Shown here in pieces: positions 1-8,088 of a stretch of DNA of 35,659 nucleotides (within the stretch, counting starts at the first letter, position 1; each line of letters begins with the position of its first letter). The stretch is from Desulfofundulus thermobenzoicus (GTDB taxonomy: Bacteria; Bacillota; Desulfotomaculia; Desulfotomaculales; Desulfovirgulaceae). The notes beneath the pieces are model-generated. The model saw only the letters and a list, made by a program, of their open reading frames with translations. It ran no database searches and was not told where the DNA came from. Where the stretch lies: the NCBI RefSeq assembly GCF_009428905.1, contig NZ_WHYR01000037.1, positions 1 to 35,659 of the forward strand. Direction: 5' to 3'. A program made the translations under genes and the position numbers.

Positions 1-134
1 CGGAAGAAGCCGGTCTGGGCAGGGACTTTGTGGATAAGATCGCCGACGAAACGGTGGGTGTCACCGGCGAGGAAATCCTGCCCTTCCTGGAGGAGAAGGG
101 TCACCCGGCCCTGACCATGCCGCCGTTGCTCTAA
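1..134 (+). CDS. acsB: CO dehydrogenase/acetyl-CoA synthase, acetyl-CoA synthase subunit (C-terminal end)
   Basis: Only the last 43 codons are in the window, read from base 3 to the TAA at 132-134. The peptide ends in a segment containing GEEILPFLEEKGHPA and MPPLL, which matches how AcsB (alpha subunit of the bifunctional CODH/ACS) normally ends. Known family role: AcsB holds the nickel-containing A-cluster that joins CO, a methyl group from the corrinoid protein, and CoA into acetyl-CoA. The call rests on this short tail and on the genes immediately downstream (acsC, cooC, acsD, acsE), which follow acsB in many acetogens and sulfate-reducing Bacillota. The 5' part lies outside the window. 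Confidence 0.8.
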   Translation, partial: EEAGLGRDFVDKIADETVGVTGEEILPFLEEKGHPALTMPPLL

Positions 135-179
135 CTTGTTGGCCCACCTGAATTGCGGAACGAACCGATGAGCATAATT

Positions 180-210
180 CAGAGGACACCTGTGTACCAG
201 GTGTCCTCTG
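180..210 (+). other. Perfect 13-bp hairpin between acsB and acsC
   Basis: CAGAGGACACCTG (180-192) and CAGGTGTCCTCTG (198-210) are perfect complements around a 5-nt loop. No U-run follows, so it is not a typical intrinsic terminator. It lies in the 115-bp gap between acsB and acsC, about 20 nt ahead of the acsC ribosome-binding site. A role in mRNA processing, 3'-end protection of the acsB segment, or attenuation is inference. Confidence 0.7.
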
Positions 211-249
211 GATATGTCTAATTATGACCTGAGAAAGGAGAAAAGGAGA

Positions 250-1587
250 ATGGGTTTAACAGGTTTGGAGATTTTCAAGCAACTTCCCAAAACCAACTGC
301 AAAGATTGTGGTCATCCCACCTGCCTGGCTTTTGCCATGGCCATGGCCGCCGGCAAGGCCGGATTGGACCAGTGCCCCCATGTCAGTGACGCAGCCAAGG
401 AAGCCCTGGGCGCTGCTTCTGCTCCACCGGTGGCCCTGGTGAAAATCGGCACCGGGGAAAAGGAAGTGGTGCTGGGCAATGAAACCGTTCTCTTCCGTCA
501 TGACAAGCGCTTTGAACATCCCACGGGCATTGCCATCTCCGTTTGTGATACCCAGAACGCGGAAGATATTGCCGCCAAGATTGCCCAGATCAATAAACTG
601 GTTTTCGACCGGGTCGGCCAGATTCACCAGGTAAACCTGGTGGCCGTTTGCAACTGTTCCGGAGAGGCGGACAAATTTGCCGCTGCCGTCAAGATAGCCG
701 TGGAAAATACCGGATACCCGCTGGTATTGATCTCCGAAGATGCCGGGGCCATGGAAAAGGCGCTGGAAATCGCCGGCGCAAAGAAACCCCTCATCTGCGG
801 CGCCAATGCAACCAACTATGAAGCCATGACCGCCCTGGCCAAAAAATATGACGCTCCGCTGGTGGTGAAGGGAGCGGACCTCAATGATCTGGCCGCAGTG
901 TCGGAAAAAGTAATGGCCCTGGGGTACAAGCAATTAATCCTGGATTCGGGCGCCCGGGAAGCAAACAGGGTGCTGGCCGACCAGACCCAGATCCGCCGCC
1001 AGGCTTTAAAACGTTTCCGTCCCTTCGGTTATCCGACCATTACCTTTGTCACCAACGAAGATCCCGTGCAGGCCGTGGTGGACGCCAGCGTTTACATTGC
1101 CAAATATGCCGGTATTGTAGTGCTGGATACGGCAGACCCGGCGGACATCCTGCCGCTGATCACCCTGCGCCTGAACATTTACACCGACCCGCAAAAACCC
1201 ATTGCCGTGGAATCCAAGATATACGAAATCGGCAATCCCGGACCCGATGCACCGGTCTACATCACCACCAACTTCTCCCTGACCTACTTCTGTGTGGCCG
1301 GGGACGTGGAAGCCAGCCGGGTGCCCGGATACATCCTGCCCGTGGACACCGACGGCATCTCCGTGCTCACCGGTTGGGCGGCCGGGAAATTTACGCCCGA
1401 AAAGATCACCGAAATGCTGCAAAACAGCGGTATCGCCGACAAGGTGTCCCACCGCAAGGTAATTATCCCCGGCGGCGTGGCCGTGTTGAGCGGTAAACTG
1501 CAGGAACTGTCAGGCTGGGAGGTTATGGTGGGGCCGCGGGAATCGGCAGGCATCCCCTCTTTCTTAAAGCAGCGCTGGAACGCGTAA
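250..1587 (+). CDS. acsC: Corrinoid iron-sulfur protein, large (gamma) subunit
   Basis: AcsC is the [4Fe-4S]-carrying large subunit of the corrinoid iron-sulfur protein, which ferries the methyl group from methyl-tetrahydrofolate to acetyl-CoA synthase. The 445-residue protein starts MGLTGLEIFKQLPKTNC, the usual N-terminus of the family. Cys17, Cys20, Cys25 and Cys42 form the cluster motif, followed by a TIM-barrel-like middle and a C-terminal corrinoid-binding region. The reading frame stays open upstream to 214, but ATG 250 is preferred because AAAGGAG-type ribosome-binding sequence lies at about 233-247 and the family begins there. It sits between acsB and cooC and is almost certainly part of the acs operon. 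Methylation of its cobalamin by AcsE (3516-4310) and pairing with AcsD (2532-3482) are established for the family. Confidence 0.95.
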   Translation: MGLTGLEIFKQLPKTNCKDCGHPTCLAFAMAMAAGKAGLDQCPHVSDAAKEALGAASAPPVALVKIGTGEKEVVLGNETVLFRHDKRFEHPTGIAISVCDTQNAEDIAAKIAQINKLVFDRVGQIHQVNLVAVCNCSGEADKFAAAVKIAVENTGYPLVLISEDAGAMEKALEIAGAKKPLICGANATNYEAMTALAKKYDAPLVVKGADLNDLAAVSEKVMALGYKQLILDSGAREANRVLADQTQIRRQALKRFRPFGYPTITFVTNEDPVQAVVDASVYIAKYAGIVVLDTADPADILPLITLRLNIYTDPQKPIAVESKIYEIGNPGPDAPVYITTNFSLTYFCVAGDVEASRVPGYILPVDTDGISVLTGWAAGKFTPEKITEMLQNSGIADKVSHRKVIIPGGVAVLSGKLQELSGWEVMVGPRESAGIPSFLKQRWNA

Positions 1588-1680
1588 GGAATTTCCCGGC
1601 TCCCATTGCGGCGGATATACCTGTAAAGAACATCGAACTGCCCTGAAGCTCGTTGGCGTGGGGCCTGCCCGGGAAATTCC
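1588..1680 (+). other. Long-range inverted repeat in the acsC-cooC spacer
   Basis: GGAATTTCCCGG (1588-1599), directly after the acsC stop codon, is perfectly complementary to CCGGGAAATTCC (1669-1680). The enclosed loop is 69 nt. The whole spacer up to the cooC ribosome-binding site has no coding sign. The pairing would fold the spacer into one closed RNA domain. Function unknown; a processing or stability element is possible. Confidence 0.55.
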
Positions 1681-1734
1681 CTGACCGGATACAGGAAAAG
1701 ATATATTAACAAATGCAGAAAGGAAGTGGTATTG

Positions 1735-2493
1735 ATGGCCTTTACCATTGCCATTGCCGGCAAGGGGGGAACGGGTAAAACCACGCTGGCAGCACTGATT
1801 ATCAGACAACTGATCCGGAGCGGAAAGGGCCCCGTCCTGGCCGTAGACGCCGATGCCAACGCCAACCTGAACGAAGCCCTGGGTATCGAAGTGGAGGACA
1901 CCATCGCCGAACTGATGGCCCGGGTGAACAACAACCTGGAACCATTGCCGGCCGGAATGACCAAGGACCAGTACGTGGCCTTCAGGGTACACCAGTCCCT
2001 GGCCGAAGGAGACGATGTGGACCTGCTGGTCATGGGCGGCCCGGAGGGACCGGGGTGCTACTGTTATGTCAATAATCTGGTGCGGGGTTTTATGCAGGAG
2101 TTGAGCCAGAATTATCCTTACGTGGTTATGGATAATGAGGCGGGTCTGGAGCACTTGAGCCGGCGCACCACCCAGAATGTGGATGTCCTGTTTGTCAGCA
2201 GTGACGCCAGCGCCCGGGGTATCCGTTCAGCCGGCCGGGTAAAGGAACTGGTGGAATCCCTGGCCCTGGAGATTAAAAAATTATACCTGGTGGTAACCAG
2301 GGTGAACAATGATTCTATCGCCGCGCTGCAGGATGAGATTCAGCGCACCGGTCTGGAGCTTATCGGCACCATCCCCAACGACCAGCAGGTGTTTGAATAT
2401 GACCTGCGCGGTAAACCGCTGGTGGAGCTACCCGACGATTCCCCGGTGATAAGTGCTGTGACGGAAATCCTGCGCCGGGCCCATATACTGTGA
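1735..2493 (+). CDS. cooC: CooC/AcsF-type nickel-insertion ATPase for CODH/ACS
   Basis: A MinD/SIMIBI-class P-loop ATPase of 252 residues. The deviant Walker A GKGGTGKTT lies at residues 9-17, the DADAN segment follows at about 38-42, and a CYC pair (Cys108, Cys110) matches the metal-binding CxC of CooC dimers. Known role of the family: ATP-dependent delivery of nickel to CO dehydrogenase or the A-cluster. ATG 1735 is preferred over the in-frame GTG at 1726, because AAAGGAAG (1719-1726) is an appropriately spaced ribosome-binding site and overlaps that GTG. It sits between acsC and acsD, as in other Bacillota acs clusters. Whether it serves AcsB or a CODH encoded upstream cannot be told from sequence. 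Confidence 0.92.
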   Translation: MAFTIAIAGKGGTGKTTLAALIIRQLIRSGKGPVLAVDADANANLNEALGIEVEDTIAELMARVNNNLEPLPAGMTKDQYVAFRVHQSLAEGDDVDLLVMGGPEGPGCYCYVNNLVRGFMQELSQNYPYVVMDNEAGLEHLSRRTTQNVDVLFVSSDASARGIRSAGRVKELVESLALEIKKLYLVVTRVNNDSIAALQDEIQRTGLELIGTIPNDQQVFEYDLRGKPLVELPDDSPVISAVTEILRRAHIL

Positions 2494-2531
2494 GATACCG
2501 TTTTATCTACCAACAGAAAGGAGCGTCAATC

Positions 2532-3482
2532 ATGGCCGTTACCATAGCCAAAGAAAGATGGACCAGCAAGGTGGCGGAAGTGGTTCTCGGCACCGAACCC
2601 AACGCCGTAAAAATCGGAGGCGAGAGCACCCTGCCCTTCCTGCATTTCGAAGGGGAAATGAACAACTACCCCAAGGTGGCCCTGGAAGTTTGGGATATGG
2701 AACCCACCGAATGGCCGGAAATGCTTACCAGGGCCTATGCCGGTGTACTTAACGACCCGGTGGCCTGGGCCAAAAAGTGCGTGGAATACGGCGCTGATAT
2801 GGTTTGCCTGACCCTGGTCAGCGCCCACCCGGACAACAAAGACACCAGCCCCGAAGAATGCGCCCGGGTGGCCAAAGCGGTGGCCGATGCAGTGAACGTA
2901 CCCCTGATCGTTCTCGGCTGCGGGGTAGAGGAAAAAGATGCCCAGGTACTGGAAAAGGTAGCCGAGGCCCTCTCCGGAAGAAACCTCCTGCTGGGCCTGG
3001 CCACAGCGGAAAACTATAAAACCATTACTGCCGCCTGCATGGTCCATGGTCATAATATCATTGCCTCCACTCCTCTGGACATCAACCTGGAAAAGCAATT
3101 AAACATCCTGATTATGGAAATGAACCTGGCGGCCGACCGGATAGTCATCGACCCCTCCGTAGGCGCCCTGGGTTATGGTATTGAATATGCCTACTCCATT
3201 ATGGAACGCACCCGCATTGGCGCCCTGACCGGCGACAAGATGCTGGCCATGCCGGTAATCTGCATTTTAGGACAGGAAGTATGGAAAACCAAGGAAGCCA
3301 AAAACACCACCGAAGAAGCGCCCGAATGGGGCAACCAGGAGCGCCGGGCCATCCTGTGGGAAGTGGTCAGTGCCGCCGCCTTCGCCCAGGCGGGGGGTTC
3401 CCTGTTCGTCCTGCGTCACCCGGAATCATTGAAGCAATTCCGGGCACACATTGAAAAAATGATGCGGCCGGTCACCTATTAA
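2532..3482 (+). CDS. acsD: Corrinoid iron-sulfur protein, small (delta) subunit
   Basis: AcsD is the TIM-barrel small subunit that pairs with AcsC and helps hold the corrinoid. The protein has 316 residues, close to the family norm. Typical segments are visible, such as the acidic GADMVCLTLVSAHPDN stretch and a conserved IDPSVGALGYGIEYAYS region. The open frame extends upstream to 2490, but ATG 2532 is chosen because AAAGGAG (2517-2523) lies 8 nt before it and the family starts near MAVTIAKERW. It follows cooC by 38 bp and precedes acsE by 33 bp, so it belongs to one transcript. Confidence 0.95.
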   Translation: MAVTIAKERWTSKVAEVVLGTEPNAVKIGGESTLPFLHFEGEMNNYPKVALEVWDMEPTEWPEMLTRAYAGVLNDPVAWAKKCVEYGADMVCLTLVSAHPDNKDTSPEECARVAKAVADAVNVPLIVLGCGVEEKDAQVLEKVAEALSGRNLLLGLATAENYKTITAACMVHGHNIIASTPLDINLEKQLNILIMEMNLAADRIVIDPSVGALGYGIEYAYSIMERTRIGALTGDKMLAMPVICILGQEVWKTKEAKNTTEEAPEWGNQERRAILWEVVSAAAFAQAGGSLFVLRHPESLKQFRAHIEKMMRPVTY

Positions 3483-3515
3483 AAAACAATAAATATAGAA
3501 GGAGGCGCAAGAAAA

Positions 3516-4310
3516 ATGATCCTTATTGGCGAGCGGATCAACGGCATGTTCAAGGATATCCGGGAAGCAATCCTGAACAAGGACCCGGAACCCATCCGGT
3601 ACTGGGCCAGGCGCCAGTATGAAAACTGCGCCGCTTATCTGGACATCAATACCGGCCCCACCGTAGAACCCAAGGACCAACCGGCCGTAATGGAATGGCT
3701 GGTTAAAATAGCCCAGGAAACGGTACCCCTGCCCTGCTGCATCGACTCCACCAACCCGGAAGCCATTGAAGCCGGTCTGGCGGTGCATAAAGGCAAAGCC
3801 ATGATTAACTCCACCAGTGCCGACCAGTGGAAAATGGACATATACTTCCCCATGGCCAAAAAATATAATGCGGCAATCATCGGTCTGGCCATGAATGAAA
3901 AGGGCGTGCCCAAAAGCGCCGCCGACCGGGCGGCCCTGGCCATGGAACTGGTGGTCAACGCCGACGCCCACGGCATTCCCATGGAAGACCTGTATATCGA
4001 CCCCCTGATGCTGCCCTGCAATGTGGCCCAGGATCACGGACTGGAAGTGCTGGAGGCCCTGCGCCAGATTAAAATGCTGGCCGATCCGGCACCACGGACC
4101 ACCATGGGCCTGAGCAACGCTTCCCAGCGCTGCACCAACCGCCACCTGATCAACCGGACCTTTCTGATCATGTCCATGGCCGTAGGCCTGGATTCCGCCA
4201 TTGCCGATTTGGAAGATCAGGAGTTGCTGGATGCCGTGGCTGCCGCCAACATTCTCCTGAATAAGGATATTTACTGCGACTCTTTCTTAAAGACATTCAG
4301 ACAGCGGTAA
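3516..4310 (+). CDS. acsE: Methyltetrahydrofolate:corrinoid iron-sulfur protein methyltransferase
   Basis: AcsE moves the N5-methyl group of methyl-tetrahydrofolate to Co(I) of the corrinoid iron-sulfur protein. The 264-residue, pterin-binding TIM-barrel protein has the expected length and motifs: GERIN at the N-terminus, DINTGP, CIDSTN, INSTSAD, and a GLSN...NRTFL segment near the C-terminus that resembles known AcsE and MetH-type domains. A clear GGAGG ribosome-binding site at about 3501-3505 precedes ATG 3516. It is the last acs gene; a strong hairpin follows at 4328-4362. Its product also links to metVF at 15176-16767, which makes its substrate. Confidence 0.96.
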   Translation: MILIGERINGMFKDIREAILNKDPEPIRYWARRQYENCAAYLDINTGPTVEPKDQPAVMEWLVKIAQETVPLPCCIDSTNPEAIEAGLAVHKGKAMINSTSADQWKMDIYFPMAKKYNAAIIGLAMNEKGVPKSAADRAALAMELVVNADAHGIPMEDLYIDPLMLPCNVAQDHGLEVLEALRQIKMLADPAPRTTMGLSNASQRCTNRHLINRTFLIMSMAVGLDSAIADLEDQELLDAVAAANILLNKDIYCDSFLKTFRQR

Positions 4311-4327
4311 AATATACCCGCCTTCGA

Positions 4328-4362
4328 GGGGGAAAGCGGCTGGGGGAAAGCCGTTTTCCCCC
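4328..4362 (+). terminator. Hairpin after acsE, possible terminator
   Basis: The arms at 4328-4341 and 4349-4362 pair over 14 bp (one G-U) around a 7-nt loop. It lies 18 bp after the acsE stop. The downstream tract (CGGTTTGTCG) is only weakly U-rich, so termination may be partial or the element may protect the acs mRNA 3' end. Confidence 0.5.
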
Positions 4363-4389
4363 CGGTTTGTCGAAAAAATATTTTTAGGG

Positions 4390-4417
4390 CCAATGGCAGG
4401 ATTTATCCGGCCATTGG
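4390..4417 (+). promoter_or_regulatory. 28-bp near-perfect palindrome upstream of the hdr-flx operon
   Basis: CCAATGGC (4390-4397) and GCCATTGG (4410-4417) are perfectly complementary, and the interior GGAT..ATCC extends the symmetry after one mismatch. It sits about 130 bp before hdrA in a 237-bp non-coding spacer. It could be a dyad operator for a dimeric repressor or an RNA hairpin. I do not recognise the motif. Confidence 0.4.
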
Positions 4418-4432
4418 GAGAATTATATTGAA

Positions 4433-4510
4433 ATGAACACTAAAATACGGCCGGTTCATCCCAATACCTGCGCCGCATGTATGGATCGTACCGTAAAACA
4501 ACAGTTGTAA
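4433..4510 (+). CDS. Possible 25-aa small protein with a CAAC motif
   Basis: An ATG-to-TAA frame of 25 codons lies in the acsE-hdrA spacer. The peptide begins MNTKIRPVHPNTCAAC, so it holds a CxxC pair. A GGAG at about 4417-4420 is roughly 12 nt upstream, which is long for a ribosome-binding site. It could equally be chance; no family is recognised. Confidence 0.2.
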   Translation: MNTKIRPVHPNTCAACMDRTVKQQL

Positions 4511-4547
4511 CCTGTTTTTATTTTGTTCTCTTCCGGGAGGGGATAAA

Positions 4548-6560
4548 GTGCCGAGGATTGGCGTCTACATTTGCCATTGTGGCGAGAATATCGCCGGCGC
4601 TGTAAATGTCGAAGAGGTCAGAGCATACGCCGAAAAGCTTCCAGGGGTGGCGCTGGCCCGGAACTATCTTTTCATGTGTTCGGATCCAGGCCAGGAGTTA
4701 ATCAAGCAGGACATCAGGAATGGCCTGATTGACCGGGTGGTGGTGGCGGCCTGCACTCCGCGCACCCACGAACCCATCTTCCGCAAGGCAGTGGAAGACG
4801 GAGGCCTGAACAAATATCTCCTGGAAATGGCCAACATTCGTGACCAGGATAGCTGGCCCCACTGGCACGACAAGGAGGGCGCCACCGAAAAAGCAAAGAA
4901 ATTGATTGCCAGTGCCGTGGCCAAGGCCGCTTACCTGGAGCCACTGGAGGACAGGTTTGTGGAGGTTACACCGGCGTCACTGGTAATTGGCGGTGGCGTT
5001 TCCGGTATGTTTGCCGCGCTGGATCTGGCCAATATGGGTTATAAGGTTTACCTGGTGGAAAAAAACCCGTCCGTTGGGGGCAATATGGCCAAGCTGGATA
5101 AAACTTTCCCCACCAACGACTGTTCGGCCTGTATCCTGACCCCCATCATGGTACAGGTGGGCACCCATCCCAATATTGAACTGCTGACCTATTCCGAAGT
5201 GGAATCGGTTGAGGGCTCCATCGGCAACTTCAAAGTGAAGGTCAGAAAGAAACAAACGTACATCGACTGGGATAAATGCACCGGGTGTGGCGATTGCGTG
5301 AATGCCTGCCCGGCCAAAGTACCCAATGACTTCAACGAAGGCATGAATAACCGTAAGGCCATTTATATCGAGTTTCCCCAGGCGGTACCCAAACGGGCGG
5401 TGGTGGATATGGAGCATTGCCTTAGCTGCGCCAAGCGCACCATCGGTACCCGGCCGCGGGTCCACTCCAAGACAGGCGAGCCCATTCTCGCCCCCTGTGA
5501 GAAAGCGTGCAAAACCGGTGCCTGTGACCGTTCAAGGGAATATAACCCGGAAGGGGAAATCGTGGAACTAAACGTGGGCACCATTATTGTGGCGGCCGGT
5601 TACAAGGTGATGGACAAAGCTCCGTTCAAAGAGTATTCGCCCCAGTCGCCCAACGTGATTACAGCCATGCAACTGGAGCGCATTTTATCGGCCACCGGTC
5701 CCACGGAAGGTCATTTTCACCGCCCCTCGGACGGAGAAAAGCCCAAAACCATTGCCTTCATCTCCTGTGTGGGCAGCCGGGATAAAAGATACCATACCTA
5801 TTGTTCCAAAGTATGCTGCATGTACATGCTCAAGGAAGCCCGGTTGATCAAAGAGAAATATCCGGATACCAAAATTTATATCTTCTTTATTGATGTGCGC
5901 ACCGCTGGTAAGGACTTCGAAGAATACTACAACTACTGCCGGGATCTGGGCATCAAGATGCTGCGCGGCCGTGTGGGTGCGGTGGACGAGTTGCCGGGTG
6001 ACCGGCTGAGGGTGCGGGCCTATGATGTCGACCTGGGCGCCCCTGTGGAACTGGAGGCCGATATGGTGGTTCTGGCCACGGCCATCGAGCCCGCCCCGGG
6101 TCTGGAAGAACTTGGCCGGAAGCTGGGTATCACCTGTGGCAGCGAAGGGTTCTTGAAAGAGATGCACACCAAGCTCTATCCGGTGGAAACACCGGTGAAA
6201 GGCATATACATCGCCGGGTGTGCCCAGGGACCCAAGGACATTCCCGAATCGGTATCCCAGGCCCGGGCTGCTTCTTCAGCGGCGGCAGTACCTCTCACCT
6301 TCGGCAAGGTAGTGGTAGACCCGTTAACTTCTGAAGTAAACCAGAGGAAGTGCTCCGGCTGCGGCACCTGCGTGCAGCTGTGCCCGTACTCGGCCATCAA
6401 GCTGGTGGAGGATAGGGGAGGAAGGTTACGGTCCAAAATTGACGAGGCCCTGTGTGCCGGCTGCGGCGCATGCGCGGCGGCCTGTCCGTCAGGGGTTATT
6501 ACACTGCACGGATTTACCAATGCACAGATCCATGCTCAGATTAAAGCTCTAGCCTGCTAA
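4548..6560 (+). CDS. hdrA: HdrA-type flavoprotein (heterodisulfide reductase-like subunit A)
   Basis: HdrA is the FAD-bearing core of soluble heterodisulfide reductase complexes, where one electron pair is bifurcated to ferredoxin and to a disulfide or other acceptor through HdrBC. The 670-residue protein has the full bacterial layout. An N-terminal domain opens with RIGVYICHCG. A thioredoxin-reductase-like FAD domain has GGGVSG at 148-153 and the DCSAC motif at 191-195. A [4Fe-4S] motif follows at Cys244-Cys254, and two C-terminal ferredoxin motifs lie at about 602-613 and 636-647. The start is GTG with a GGGAGGGG ribosome-binding site just upstream. It is followed after 18 bp by hdrC, then hdrB and flxDCBA, so it very likely works in an NADH-linked Flx-Hdr complex. 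The neighbouring acs and met genes suggest coupling to the Wood-Ljungdahl pathway; the actual acceptor is unknown. Confidence 0.93.
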   Translation: MPRIGVYICHCGENIAGAVNVEEVRAYAEKLPGVALARNYLFMCSDPGQELIKQDIRNGLIDRVVVAACTPRTHEPIFRKAVEDGGLNKYLLEMANIRDQDSWPHWHDKEGATEKAKKLIASAVAKAAYLEPLEDRFVEVTPASLVIGGGVSGMFAALDLANMGYKVYLVEKNPSVGGNMAKLDKTFPTNDCSACILTPIMVQVGTHPNIELLTYSEVESVEGSIGNFKVKVRKKQTYIDWDKCTGCGDCVNACPAKVPNDFNEGMNNRKAIYIEFPQAVPKRAVVDMEHCLSCAKRTIGTRPRVHSKTGEPILAPCEKACKTGACDRSREYNPEGEIVELNVGTIIVAAGYKVMDKAPFKEYSPQSPNVITAMQLERILSATGPTEGHFHRPSDGEKPKTIAFISCVGSRDKRYHTYCSKVCCMYMLKEARLIKEKYPDTKIYIFFIDVRTAGKDFEEYYNYCRDLGIKMLRGRVGAVDELPGDRLRVRAYDVDLGAPVELEADMVVLATAIEPAPGLEELGRKLGITCGSEGFLKEMHTKLYPVETPVKGIYIAGCAQGPKDIPESVSQARAASSAAAVPLTFGKVVVDPLTSEVNQRKCSGCGTCVQLCPYSAIKLVEDRGGRLRSKIDEALCAGCGACAAACPSGVITLHGFTNAQIHAQIKALAC

Positions 6561-6578
6561 AGTTCGGGGGTGATAGGC

Positions 6579-7151
6579 GTGTCTGACATTGAAGCGGTAA
6601 CGGGTGTTGTCAATCTTTCTGAAGGCGACCCCGGTTTAGTTGACGAGATAAAAGAACTGGGCGGCGAGGAACTGCTGGAGTGCATCCAGTGTGCCAAATG
6701 CGCCGCTGCCTGTCCCATGGTGCTGGCTGGTTTTTCTTTTTTTAACAAGCGGGTCATCCACGCCATTCTTCTGGGATTGCGCGACCCGCTGCTGGACGAT
6801 TCATCCATCTGGGCCTGCCAATCCTGTAATCGCTGCACCGAAGTATGTCCCCGGGAGGTTAACCCCTTCGAAATCATCCAGGCCATGCGGCGGGTGGCCA
6901 TAAGGGAGTTCGCCCTGCCCACCCTTTCCATTGAAGGCCTCAAGTCCCTTTACGACACCGGCCATGCCGTTTATCTGGCCGGGGCCGGCAACACGCGGGC
7001 CAAAGTTGGTCTACCGGAAAAGCCGTACTCCACTGTGGCCAACCCGAAAGCTTTGAAAGAACTGCAGGCAATTATACGGCAAACGGCCCTGGCCGACCTG
7101 GGAATCATCCCCATGGACGAGTCAGACGTAACAGATACTTGCGAGGTGTAG
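6579..7151 (+). CDS. hdrC: HdrC-type [4Fe-4S] subunit
   Basis: HdrC relays electrons between HdrA and HdrB. The 190-residue protein has two classical CxxCxxCxxxCP motifs, at Cys35/38/41/45 and Cys80/83/86/90, joined by a helical segment as in the family. The C-terminal 90 residues are less typical and may carry the contact to HdrB. An in-frame GTG also exists at 6570, but the GGGGGTGAT at 6565-6573 acts better as the ribosome-binding site for GTG 6579, giving the start MSDIEAV. The gene is 3 bp from hdrB and clearly co-transcribed. Confidence 0.9.
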   Translation: MSDIEAVTGVVNLSEGDPGLVDEIKELGGEELLECIQCAKCAAACPMVLAGFSFFNKRVIHAILLGLRDPLLDDSSIWACQSCNRCTEVCPREVNPFEIIQAMRRVAIREFALPTLSIEGLKSLYDTGHAVYLAGAGNTRAKVGLPEKPYSTVANPKALKELQAIIRQTALADLGIIPMDESDVTDTCEV

Positions 7152-7154
7152 CCA

Positions 7155-8045
7155 ATGAAGGTAGGTTTTTTTGTGGGCTGCAACACGGCGTTCAACAGGC
7201 CTGATCTGGAACAGGCGGTACGGTATGCTTTTCCGGCACTGGGGGTTGAACTGGACAACCTGGAAGGACAGTCCTGTTGCCCCAGCTGGGGGACGATGCC
7301 CTCCGTGGACGTGGTGGGCTGGTGCGCCGTATCAGCCAGAAACCATACCATTGCCGAGGATAAGGGCCTGGACATAGTCACCGTATGCGGCAGCTGTTAC
7401 GGCAGCCTGGCCGAAGCGAAATACAAAATGGATAACGACCCCATAATAAAGGCCAGTGTCAACGAGATGCTGAAGAAAATCGGCAGGGAATACAAAGGGA
7501 CCAGCCAGGTCAGGCTCGCCTTCTATTATCTTTATCATGAGCTGGGGCCCGACCGGATCAAGGAGGCGCTCAAACATAAACTGGACGGCCTGACCGTGGC
7601 CCTGCAGCCCGGTTGCCATACCCTCTGGCCCAGCAAGGTTTATTACGACAAAGAAGAAGACCCCTTCCATCCCAGGGTGTTGAAAGAAATGTGTGAGGCC
7701 CTGGGTGCTACGGTGGGTCATTATACCCGCTTGATCGACTGCTGCGGTATGGGGGCCATGCGCAGCACCGACATGGAAAAAGCCTTTAAGCTTGTTCAGA
7801 AAAAGCTTGTTTCTATGAAAGAAGAGGTCAATCCCGACCTGATTGTCACCGGCTGCAGTTCCTGCTTGATCCAGTTTGATACGGCCCAGGAACACCTGCG
7901 TAGCGGCAAGAAAATTAACTTCGAGATTCCCGTCCTTCACTACATGCAGGTCCTGGCCCTGTGCCTGGGGGCCGATCCGGAAAAGGTTGCCGGTCTGGCC
8001 AAAACCAATGTGGAGCCCGTAGTCAACAGGATTCTGGCAGGATGA
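7155..8045 (+). CDS. hdrB: HdrB-type subunit with two CCG domains
   Basis: HdrB is the disulfide-reducing subunit, which in methanogens binds two noncubane [4Fe-4S] clusters through its CCG domains. Both domains are intact in the 296-residue protein. The first has Cys9, the pair Cys41-Cys42, and Cys78/Cys81. The second has Cys154, the pair Cys196-Cys197 (DCCGMG), and Cys234/Cys237. This predicts a fully metallated, catalytically competent subunit, unlike single-cluster relatives. The start ATG 7155 follows the hdrC stop by 3 bp with GAGGTG as ribosome-binding site. The physiological substrate in a bacterium without coenzymes M and B is unknown; DsrC-type trisulfide or disulfide proteins are a common proposal for sulfate reducers. 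Confidence 0.93.
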   Translation: MKVGFFVGCNTAFNRPDLEQAVRYAFPALGVELDNLEGQSCCPSWGTMPSVDVVGWCAVSARNHTIAEDKGLDIVTVCGSCYGSLAEAKYKMDNDPIIKASVNEMLKKIGREYKGTSQVRLAFYYLYHELGPDRIKEALKHKLDGLTVALQPGCHTLWPSKVYYDKEEDPFHPRVLKEMCEALGATVGHYTRLIDCCGMGAMRSTDMEKAFKLVQKKLVSMKEEVNPDLIVTGCSSCLIQFDTAQEHLRSGKKINFEIPVLHYMQVLALCLGADPEKVAGLAKTNVEPVVNRILAG

Positions 8046-8088
8046 TCAACAGCCTTTCCTTAAGGTGTGAAAGGAGTGAAAACCTGTA

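Noticed and set aside
256..933. Long minus-strand open frame opposite acsC, one of many such frames across the window
   Set aside because: It is a mirror of the strongly coding plus strand in GC-rich DNA; the translation shows no family, and no ribosome-binding site is evident.
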